Origin: Nematostella vectensis
Lineage: Eukaryota; Cnidaria; Anthozoa; Actiniaria; Edwardsiidae
DNA length: 64,000 bases
Assembly: GCF_932526225.1 (NCBI RefSeq)
Contig: NC_064045.1
Coordinates: 1,586,501 to 1,650,500 of the forward strand
Direction of reading: 5' to 3'
Below are positions 29,001 to 41,000 of the stretch, piece after piece (position 1 is the stretch's first letter; each line of letters starts with the position of its first letter). Below the pieces are notes generated by a model. It ran no database searches. It was not told where the DNA came from and was given only the letters and a program-made list of their open reading frames with translations. Position numbers and translations under genes: made by a program.

Positions 29001-32000
29001 GAGTGCCTTGCTTATGGATATTTGCAAGCAAAGGTGGATTCCTGGTGATTTTTTTCTTGTTTGGCTTTGCCTCGATGAGAAAATAATTTTCTAATGAATC
29101 ACCACAGCTCTCCTAAATGCTGTCTTTTCTGAAACCAAAGTGATTCCAAAATTGTTTACACTGCTATTCTGGGCCTGTATGACCTGGAATTGATTTGTTT
29201 GGCTTTGGGGTGAAAAGACTTAAGGAAATACCATCTGACTTTGGGGAGAGGAGTGTTGACTGGCCCTCCCCTCGTGAATATTTTCCTGGATCTCCGTAAA
29301 TACTTTGCAATACGTAATGGCATCCAAGTGGTTTCACAAACCTTCAAGGAATGAACCTTGTGTTTGCCATGGAAATGCACCTGGAGGATTAGAATAAAGG
29401 TATCTATTTGTGTCTTAGGCTGTGTTTGCTGATCTCTCTCCCTTGTGTGGTATTTTGAGCATTTTGTTAAGAGGGGTGATTCTGCTTTTTTTTCTTTGTT
29501 CGATTTGAAATTTGTCAAAGAACCTGAGCTATTATTTGGCTAAGAATAGTTGCTATTACCTCGATTGGATGCATATCTTCAAGACCATTTATCCCTTAGA
29601 CGGATGCCTGAGTATCTTTATCTTGTTGTGTTTATTTTACATTTATGAATTTTTGGGTTGTGGGTACTTTACAAAGCTGGTACTGGCCGGCTGAGGGGTC
29701 AATGTGTTAAGGAAATAGGATATTATATGCGTGCCTTTTTAGTAGAACTGTTTTTGTCGGGTAGATATCGTAAGCAGATCAGTGGACCACGAGACTTCAG
29801 GTCGAGTGATATTTTTAGTCATAAAAAAGAGTTTTGAAAGTGCACTAATCAGAGGGTGCGTAAGATCTCAATGATTGTATGATGTATTTTTATATGATTT
29901 CTTGAACAGGTTCGCCTCGGATCAGGCCTACAATGGCTACAAGGCATACTGCCAACACAAACTACTATGCTGGAAGGGCCGAAAGTTCCCCTATGCCCGT
30001 GCCCACCCCCCTTCGTCGCTAGAATGGCAGGCTGCGCGAACCAAGTCCTGCATGTCCCTCGAGTGCGACTGCGTGGATGGTGAGAGATCTCGTGATAATT
30101 GTACTTGGGCCCATATAAGGAATCGAAAAAGTTCTCTTGGGAGATCTCTTCTTATTGTTAAATGAGCTTTGAGAAAATGATTAAATGATTAATAAATGGC
30201 TTAATTAATGATTTTTTATTGTTATAAGGTGGTTCTTGTTGTTGTATGGTGATGCTAGTTGCCGTTCTTGTTGTTGTAAGGTGGTGCTAGTTGCCGTCCT
30301 TGTTGTTGTATGGTGATGCTAGTTGCCGTTCTTGTTGTTGTAAGGTTGTGCTAGTTGCCGTCCTTGTTGTTGTAAGGTGGTGCTAGTTGCCGTTCTTGTT
30401 GTTGTAAGGTCGTGCTAGTTGCCGTTCTTGTTGTTGTAAGGTGGTGCTAGTTGCCGTTCTTGTTGTTGTAAGGTGGCGCTAGTTGCCGTTCTTGTTGTTG
30501 TAAGGTGTAGCTAGTTCTGTTCTTGTTGTTGTAAGGTGTAGCTAGTTGCCGTTCCTGTTGTTGTAAGGTGGTGCTAGTTCTTGTTGTAAGGTGGTGCTAG
30601 TTGCTGTTCTTGTTGTTGTAAGGTGGTGCTAGTTGCCGTTCTTGTTGTTGTAAGGTGGTGCTAGTTGCCGTCCTTGTTGTTGTAAGGTGGTGCTAGTTGC
30701 CGTCCTTGTTGTTGTAAGGTGGTGCTAGTTGCCGTCCTTGTTGTTGTAAGGTGGTGCTAGTTGCCGTTCTTGTTGTTGTAAAGTGGTACTAGTTGCCGTC
30801 CTTGTTGTTGTAAGGTGGTGCTAGTTGCCGTCCTTGTTGTTGTAAGGTGGTGCTAGTTGCTGTTCTTGTTGTTGTAAGGTGGTGCTAGTTGCCGTCCTTG
30901 TTGTTGTATGGTGATGCTAGTTGCCGTTCTTGTTGTTGTAAGGTTGTGCTAGTTGCCGTCCTTGTTGTTGTAAGGTGGTGCTAGTTGCCGTTCTTGTTGT
31001 TGTAAGGTGGTGCTAGTTGCCGTTCTTGTTGTTGTAAGGTGGTGCTAGTTGCCGTTCTTGTTGTTGTAAGGTGGCGCTAGTTGCCGTTCTTGTTGTTGTA
31101 AGGTGTAGCTAGTTCTGTTCTTGTTGTTGTAAGGTGTAGCTAGTTGCCGTTCCTGTTGTTGTAAGGTGGTGCTAGTTCTTGTTGTAAGGTGGTGCTAGTT
31201 GCTGTTCTTGTTGTTGTAAGGTGGTGCTAGTTGCCGTTCTTGTTGTTGTAAGGTGGTGCTAGTTGCCGTCCTTGTTGTTGTAAGGTGGTGCTAGTTGCCG
31301 TCCTTGTTGTTGTAAGGTGGTGCTAGTTGCCGTCCTTGTTGTTGTAAGGTGGTGCTAGTTGCCGTTCTTGTTGTTGTAAAGTGGTACTAGTTGCCGTCCT
31401 TGTTGTTGTAAGGTGGTGCTAGTTGCCGTCCTTGTTGTTGTAAGGTGGTGCTAGTTGCTGTTCTTGTTGTTGTAAGGTGGTGCTAGTTGCCGTTCTTGTT
31501 GTTGTAAGGTGGTGCTAGTTGCTGTTCTTGTTGTTGTAAGGTGGTGCTACTTTCGTTCTTGTTCATTGTTGCAGGTGAAACGAGAGCGGTACAGGTTGAT
31601 AGCTGCTCTACTGGCGAGCAGTTAGCTGGTCAAATCCTAAAAGACAGGTAAGAATTGAAGCAATTCGAATGGGTCGGCGGCTTCAATTTTAATTGGGGAA
31701 ACCAAGGCAGCCTTGTTAATGTAACATGGCGTAACTTGCCTAGGGCAGTCTTGGTAATGTAGCATGGCATAACTTGCCTAAAGCAGTCTTGGTAATGTAG
31801 CATGGCGCAACCTGCCTAACACAGTCTTTGTAATGTAGCATGGCGTAACTTGCCTAAGGCAGTCTTGGTAATGTAGCATGGCGTAACCTGCCTAAGGCAG
31901 TCTTGGTAATGTAGCATGGCATAACTTGCCTAAGGCAGTCTTGGTAATGTAGCATGGCATAACTTGCCTAAGGCAGTCTTGGTAATGTAGCATGGCATAA

Positions 32001-35000
32001 CTTGCCTAAGGCAGTCTTGGTAATGTAACATGGCGTAACCTGCCTAAGACAGTCTTGGTAATGTAGCATGGCATAACTTGCCTAAGGCAGTCTTGGTAAT
32101 GTAGCATGGCATAACTTGCCTAAAGCAGTCTTGGTAATGTAGCATGGCGTAACCTGCCTAAGGCAGTCTTGGTAATGTAACATGGCGTAACCTGCCTAAG
32201 ACAGTCTTGGTAATGTAGCATGGCGTAACCTGCCTAAGGCAGTCTTGGTAATGTAGCATGGCATAACTTGCCTAAGGCAGTCTTGGTAATGTAGCATGGC
32301 ATAACTTGCCTAAGGCAGTCTTGGTAATGTAGCATGGCATAACTTGCCTAAGGCAGTCTTGGTAATGTAACATGGCGTAACCTGCCTAAGACAGTCTTGG
32401 TAATGTAGCATGGCATAACTTGCCTAAGGCAGTCTTGGTAATGTAGCATGGCATAACTTGCCTAAAGCAGTCTTGGTAATGTAGCATGGCGTAACCTGCC
32501 TAAGGCAGTCTTGGTAATGTAACATGGCGTAACCTGCCTAAGACAGTCTTGGTAATGTAGCATGGCGTAACCTGCCTAAGGCAGTCTTGGTAATGTAGCA
32601 TGGCATAACTTGCCTAAGGCAGTCTTGGTAATGTAGCATGGCATAACTTGCCTAAAGCAGTCTTGGTAATGTAGCATGGCGTAACCTGCCTAAGGCAGTC
32701 TTGGTAATGTAACATGGCGTAACCTGCCTAAGACAGTCTTGGTAATGTAACATGGAGTAACCTGCCGAAGACAGTCCTGGTAATGTAGCATGGCGTAACT
32801 TGCCTAAGGCAGTCTTGGTAATGTAGCATGGCATAACTTGCCTAAAGCAGTCTTGGTAATGTAGCATGGCGTAACCTGCCTAAGGCAGTCTTGGTAATGT
32901 AACATGGCGTAACCTGCCTAAGACAGTCTTGGTAATGTAGCATGGCGTAACCTGCCTAAGGCAGTCTTGGTAATGTAGCATGGCATAACTTGCCTAAGGC
33001 AGTCTTGGTAATGTAGCATGGCATAACTTGCCTAAAGCAGTCTTGGTAATGTAGCATGGCGTAACCTGCCTAAGGCAGTCTTGGTAATGTAACATGGCGT
33101 AACCTGCCTAAGACAGTCTTGGTAATGTCGCATGGCATAACTTGCCTAAGGCAGTCTTGGTAATGTAGCATGGCGTAACCTGCCTAAGACAGTCTTGGTA
33201 ATGTATCATGGCGTAACCTGCCTAAGGCAGTCTTGGTAATGTAGCATGGCGTAACCTGCCTAAGAAAGTCTTGTTAATGTAGCATGGCGTAACCTGCCTA
33301 AGACAGTCTTGGTAATGTAGCATGGCGTAACCTGCCTAAGGCAGTCTTGGTAATGTAGCATGGCGTAACCTGCCTAAGGCAGTCTTGGTAATGTAGCATG
33401 GCGTAACCTGCCTAAGACAGTCTTGTTAATGTAGCATGGCGTAACCTGCCTAAGACAGTCTTGGTAATGTAGCATGGCGTAACCTGCCTGAGGCAGTCTT
33501 GGTAATGTAGCATGGCGTAACCTGCCTAAGACAGTCTTGGTAATGTAGCATGGCGTAACCTGCCTAATGCAGTCTTGGTAATGTATCATGGCGTAACCTG
33601 CCTAAGACAGTCTTGGTAATGTAGCATGGCGTAACCTGCCTAAGTAGTCTTGGTAATGTAACATGGCGTAACCTGCCTAACACAGTCTTTGTAATGTAGC
33701 ATGGCATAACTTGCCTAAGGCAGTCTTGGTATTGTAGCATGGCGTAACTTGCCTAAGGCAGTCTTGGTATTGTAGCATGGCGTAACTTGCCTAAGACAGT
33801 CTTGGTAATGTAGCATGGCGAAACCTGCCTAAGACAGTCTTGGTAATGTAGCATGGCGTAACCTGCCTAAGACCGTCTTGGTAATGTAACATGGCGTAAC
33901 CTGCCTAAGACAGTCTTGGTAATGTAGCATGGCGTAACCTGACTAAGGCAGTCTTGGTAATGTAGCATGGCGTAACCTGCCTAAGACAGTCTTGGTAATG
34001 TAGCATGGCGAAACCTGCCTAAGGCAGTCTTGGTAATGTAGCATGGCGTAACTTGCCTAAGGCAGTCTTGGTAATGTAGCATGCCATGACCTGGCTATGT
34101 TAGCTTTGTTGATGTAACATATGTAACATAGTGTAACTTGCCTATGGCAGCCTTGGTAATATAACATAGCGTTTACTTTCGAGATATTTGAATGAATGAA
34201 TGAATGAATATATGGCACAACCCCTTTAAGATATTGACATTTTATTACTTGTTTGTAATATCCAGAGGGATCCCTGATCCGTATGGCTGGAGCGTTGACT
34301 TATATGACACGGACTGTCATTTCTCGCTGTGTGGACACGACTATGCCATGGATCTCCTGTCAGAGTATGAGTATCCACCAACCTTCCCGCCAAGTCTGTC
34401 GCCAACACTTTTAACCTTCAGACCGGGCAATAAACTTCCCGAAAAGCGCAAGAGAGCTATGATAGAGTGAGTACCTAAGACTATAAAAAAAAGAAAGGAC
34501 TGTGACAATAATTATCGAAAACTAATCCAGAAAACGTCTAAAACGTCCAGGCAAGAAATTCCCTGCAAAACGCAAGCATGCTTTTACCGTGAAAATGTAT
34601 GAAGATACATTGTCCGGGAGCCAGTGACTAGAAAAAAAAAAATGTCCGTTTACTTTGAGAGCTGACCAAGTTTTGACCTTCCTAAGTTAAAGTTATGTCA
34701 ATGTAAAATCATGTACGGGTGGCAGTAGAGACTGTTGGTAGGCCAACCCTCCCAAATAGTCACGTTTCTTTTTTCCCCTTCTCGCTCTGTGAGGCCGTTA
34801 TCTTGGACCATTGTTATTAATGAGCAGAGGCCGGATAAATTGCAGAGACGAGATAAATCTCGATAAAGAAGAGTATGCATTGCTAAAATGACGATCCGAT
34901 CGGCAAATACGAAAGATATCTTTTTACATTCACGCGCAAAATCAGACTTTGAAACGATTAGATCAACGCCGCAGAAAGCCATAAATACCTCTTTCAGATA

Positions 35001-38000
35001 AATCTCATGAATAACAGAAGCATTCCCAATAAGATCGTGAACCAGTTGCCTTTAAATCCCTTAGATTACTGGCTGACTAACACCAGCCTGATTTAAACCC
35101 ACCTATGTTATTCAAGAATTATAAATAAATTATTTTATATGGTTTAATTCTGGTCAGCTTTGCATTTAGCGATTTTATTTTGAAATCTCACTTTCGAAAC
35201 TTTAAAGCTCATTAATTACAAAAGAATCGGAAACAGCTATTGCAAAGACAAAGAGAGCGTTAACTCATATCCCTTATTGTCAATGTTGGCCCACGTTTCC
35301 ATTTATGCTGCCACCCAAACACTATTCCTCATCGACATTCAAACAATCCTGGGGGACAAAATTCAGCTTATTAAGTAAACCAACTCGTGTTTTAAACCCC
35401 TTTCTGAGCGCTGGCTCCTGGACTAACAAGTACTAACTTGTGACGTGTTCCTATCATGTTTTGTCAGCCTTCATCGTCCACCATCGAAGCGTGCACATGT
35501 CGCTGACATCGCCCACAAGTTTTCTTTTTCCGAACGACCCGCATCAACAATCCCGCAACCACAGGCACCACGGGAAGATGCCCTGAGTGCTGCAACTTCC
35601 GCTCGAATTGTAAGCCAAGCAGCCACAGATAAGCATCAGGATAGACTAGTATCAGAGACCGCAGCCCGATCACGCGTCGAGACGACTGATGGACCTGCTG
35701 CTGTCATCCCCCCACCACCACCACCCCCTCCCCCAGCGTCAAACGTACCCGCTCCCCCACCCCCTCCCCCAGTGATGCCTCCTCAGAAAGTCATCATGAG
35801 GAAACCAACGAAGAAGAAGGATAAGAAGGAGTCCAAGAAGGAGGGCCCGCAGTACTCGCTTGCTGAGGTTGTTGCCAAGGCCAAGCGCATGAGCGAAACT
35901 CGCAGCAGGGTCTTTTCCACTTCCTCTGGGGGTGGGGGCAAGGAAACGGAAGTTGATGCCTTCGAAGCGGTAATCAAACAGAGGCAAGGGAATCTCAAGC
36001 CACGGAAGGTAGATGGGGTCATATCTTTCCAAAGCCACGTCCAAAACATGGAATCACACGGCCCAGATCAAACCAATATAACTTGTTTTCATTTCTAATT
36101 GCACAAATTCTTTGGTATTTCAATTGTGAGTATGTTGAAGGCTTTTCTCGTGAGAACAAGAAAGGAGACTTTCATCTTTCGTAACTGTCGGAATGCCCCT
36201 CTCTCTCTTGTTCCTTATGTAGCCCGTTATACCTGAAGTCAACTGCAGCCGTCCTTCTATGTGCGTGCTAACTAAAACCAATAACGGAGGCGAAAACCAG
36301 GATTTATTAATCATTCATGTTACTGTTTCCATCAGGTCGAAACCACGGCTATACCAGAGGACAAACCCGAAAGCGAGCTGAAGCGAGTCATGCAAGCGAA
36401 GGCGAACCGAGTCAGTCGTCTTTGGGAGTCCACTGATGCAAGTCTCGCTGGCATCCAAAGCTACCAGAAGCCCTCGATCCATAAAGGAGAAGAGATTGAG
36501 ATGAAGTCGCGTGCAGAGCAGCTCCATAAATCGTGGGCTGACCCTGAGAAGAAGGAGCGCTCCATCTCGTGTTCTTCCAGTGGCAGGGTGTCGAACCACA
36601 GCGGCGAAGTACCCGCCACGACCATTCAAGTGGATGACGCTCCCAGCTCTAGTCGCGCGCAGCAGAACGATACTAACAACCACGATGATGTGAGCGACTT
36701 CGTGGACAGTCTCTTTGACCCGGTGATTAGTAACTTTGATGAGCTCATGAAGGAAGACGCGGTGAGAGTTGCCATCAAGGGTGGAGGCGGTGTCCAACAA
36801 GGTATCACTAACCCCAATGCCTCCCAGCAGAATGCCTTCACGGCCAGGGTGTCCACTCCTTCTGCAGGGGTCCCCGCTAATACTGTTGGGGTTTCAAGCC
36901 ATATCATTGGAATCTCGAGCCCAGCAGTTGGCTCTATAGGGTCCCCAGTGGCAATGAATGGACCAATGTTTGTGCCTATCCAGCGGGCACCCATGAGCAA
37001 TGGATACGCACAAGTGGCTGTTAATGGGTATCCGGGGTATAGTACGGGGATGGTGGCACCCACTTACGTTCCTATGGCAACGTCATACTCCAGTCCTGTC
37101 CCAGATGTGAACTCCCTGGCGGCGCAGCAGCAGGTTTTGATTGACAGGCTGTTGCAACAGCAGGCGTTACTACATCAACAGCAGCAGGAGTTGTCCCAGA
37201 AGTCGCAGGATCAGTTGGTGCAGTTACAGCTGCAGCATGCTGAAGAGCTGCGACGGTTGCAGGAACAGATCAGTGGGAAACAGACGGGAATGCTTAGTGG
37301 CATTACAAACGGGCATGGGCCGACCGCCAACGGACATGAGCCGACCAGCAACGGACATGAGCCGACCACCAACGGACATGAACCTCCTGCAAATGTTTGC
37401 GACTCGCCGTTGTCTATTCTATCGCCATCCACTAGCACTTCCTCCGTGGGAACTCTTAATAAGGCTGAACATTGCTCGGCTTCCGCTGATCTTCCTTTAC
37501 CTCCTCCGGAATTCTCTGACCTCGAATCCTCAGCGCCCATTCCCCCGCCCCCTCCCCAAATGAACAACACATCTGCACCTCCTCCTCCCAACAAAGAAAA
37601 ACAAACTGCAAAGCCTCCAGCCCCGCTGCCACCACCGCGAATCGACTCTCAGCTTGTTAACAACGATATCTCCAAGTCCGCGGGTGTTGCAAGTGCCGTA
37701 GCGATGCTAGAAGCTAAGACGCCAAACTCTCCTACCTCCAAGACCCCAGAGGTCAGCGTGAGCATCTCCTCGAGTCGAGCGGAGGTCGCGGGTGATAACT
37801 CCACTCTTGCCAAGCCCCCGCTTCAGCGAAAGCAGTCCTCCACGCTGGCTCACCTGTACAATCAGGAGATAAAGACGACGAAGTTGCTCAATAAGCTTAA
37901 CGACTTGTATGTCACCGTTGAAAGAGTCGGCTGGAAAATGAGTATCAGGAAAGAGGTAGGTTACACCAGAGAGCACGGGACAGCCCGGTTAAAATGTATT

Positions 38001-41000
38001 TAACCCATCCTTGTCTAAAGCCCCGTTTGGATGACCATGAATAACAATAGGGTATTAGCGAACTATCTATCAAGTATCATCCAGCTTACCAAGCAGTGCC
38101 GGTCTATTGCTGGTTTTCATGGGTTTTGAGTTTTTATATTTTAAAGCAATTTCATCGTCTCTTTATTTTATCCATAATTTTTGTACCCAACTAGTTTTTG
38201 TTGTGACATCCTCTACTACTGCTTTCACCTTTTGTCCCCGCCTTTTCATTTATTTAACATTTTTGGTGGTAACATTAGTTTATTGTATTACAGAATATAT
38301 TCACTTTAATTTGATGCGTTCATGAATTGATGTGGATTAAAATTTGTAAAATTCGCTACCAGCCAACCATGCGTTCAATAGCCACTGTTTTAACGATTCT
38401 TTGATGTAATTGCCAACAAACGCCTAGATAAATCCGACTTTCTTCCACCTCGTTTGCCTCGAATTGCCCTTTGATAACGTTAATTATATACATGGCAAAG
38501 TTTTCGATTCTGGTTGGTATATGAGCAGTGCAGCTCTCAGGTAATTAAGTGCAGAAAAAAAAAGAATTCCGTACAGTATTACGCTGACGTTGGTCAGCTT
38601 ACAAACAATTGAGCAATAGAAGACTCAAAGAGCAAGACTTGAAGCGCACTTTTAAATATTTAGCATTTTGCATAGATTAGAGTTCCCACAAAGTCAATGT
38701 TGTGTTTATCTGAATATATTGTTTGTCTTTGAGAAGTGTTCTTAAAATTTCCTTCTCAACAAATTACACATTCAAGACTTTTTTTCTTAACAGATTTTCA
38801 ACGTCAATGAGAAGTTGGACAATAAGCTCGCCCAGAGACTTGTCTTCCTGCAGGTCAGCGGTAGCAGCTATAATCTACGCCACCATCGATATTCTTCTCA
38901 CCCGTTGTGTTCACTCTACGTCATACCTTTTTCTACTCTCAGTGCCCCTTGAAGCCCCATCCTCAGGTTTCACCGTAAAGTTGTACTGCAAGGGCTGCCT
39001 AGACTACCGTCTGATACCAATTTATTACGGGGATTATAAATGTCCCAGGGCTACACGTTCGCAAGATTGATAATGGGCGTTTTATTCACAGGTCGTGCGT
39101 GACGTGTACTCAGATGCATGTTGTAGGATGACATCAGATGATAGGTCCCGGATGAAAGTTTTGCTACGTAAGTAAATTTTCCTAATCCAACAAAACGTTG
39201 TGCTTTGCTAGTTCAGTGCTCTGAGCCTCCTCTTGGCGTTTTTGTCATGTTGAAGTTCTATCGGGATTCTTTTATCGTGCCTATTCTCCTTGCACAAGCT
39301 ACCCAGAGCGTCTTATTTAAAATTTATTTAAATATACGTAGGACCAGCTGGGAAGCTAACTTGTTCTATCTTTTCAGAGAAATATGGTATCACTCCAGAC
39401 CACCCATTGTCTAGCGTGCCTGTGGAAGAGATCGTCATCGCCACGGCAAGGCAGCTACCTCTCTACTTCTCCCGCTTCTACCTCGCAACCGTAAGATATT
39501 AGTCCTTGTCGAAGGCGGAAGCAGCAACCTTTTCAAGAGGAGGCTAACATGGAGGTTGAAAATTCTCCACTCCTTTTTAAGAAAGACATTTCGTATGTTT
39601 TCCGGTTCAAGGTTGTTCAAGTGTTGACAAAAGCTCTCCGTATGTAGAGCTATACCGATGTACGTCCGTTAGAAGACAATTGTTTTGTGTTGTCATTCAT
39701 TGTTTAGTTGTCACGTGTTGATCTTACGTGGTGCTGTCACGCGTTGTAAAATCCCGTATTGTGTCACGTCTCTATCACGTGTTCTCTAACTGATGACATG
39801 TGTTCCTGTCCAGTGCCAGAATGAGCAGCCTGACATGCACTATGTGGCTGTGGGCGAGCACGGCATCCGACTTGTCAAGCGCGAGAAACTCACGGATGAC
39901 CTCATCATCGTCCAAGACCTCCCGTAAGTAGCGCCTTATCATGTGACTCGCGCCCAGACTTTTCTACCTTTGATGTGTTTATCTGACGTTGTCACATGCC
40001 ATATGGTTCTTATCCCTTTCTTAAGTTTTCTGCTTTTTGGTTAAGCTATGACAGCGTGGAGAAAGTCAAAGCAGCAAAGGACAAGCTGACGATCAGTATC
40101 AAGGACAGCAAGACCGTTATCTCTACAGACAGGGTAAGAACTGACCTTCGTGTCATCAGTACAGACAGGGTAAGAACTGACCTTCGTGTCATCAGTACAG
40201 ACAGGGTAAGAACTTACCTTCATGTCATGAGTACAGACAGGGTGAGAACTGACCTTCGTGTCATCAGTACAGACAGGGTAAGAACTGACCTTCATGCCAT
40301 CAGTACAGACAGGGTAAGAACTGACCTTCATGCCATCAGTACAGACAGGGTAAGAACTGACCTTCATGCCATCAGTACAGACAGGGTAAGAACTGACCTT
40401 CGTGTCATCAGTACAGACAGGGTAAGAACTGACCTTCATGTCACTAGTACAGACAGGGTGAGAACTGACCTTCGTGTCACTAGTACAGACAGGGTAAGAA
40501 CTGACCTTCGTGTCATCAGTACAGACAGGGTAAGAACTGACCTTCGTGTCATCAGTACAGACAGGGTAAGAACTGACCTTCGTGTCACTAGTACAGACAG
40601 GGTGAGAACTGACCTTCGTGTCACTAGTGCAGACAGGGTGAGAACTGACCTTCATGTCACTAGTACAGACAGGGTAAGAACTGACCTTCGTGTCACTAGT
40701 ACAGACAGGGTAAGAACTGGCCTTCGTGTCATCAGTACAGACAGGGTGAGAACTGACCTTCATGTCACTAGTACAGACAGAGTAAGAACTGACCTTCATG
40801 TCACTAGTACAGACAGGGTAAGAACTGACCTTCATGTCACTAGTACAGACAGGGTGAGAACTGACCTTCGTGTCACTAGTACAGACAGAGTAAGAACTGA
40901 CCTTCATGTCATCAGTACAGACAGGGTAAGAACTGACCTTCATGTCACTAGTACAGACAGGGTAAGAACTGACCTTCGTGTCAGCAGTACAGACAGGCTA

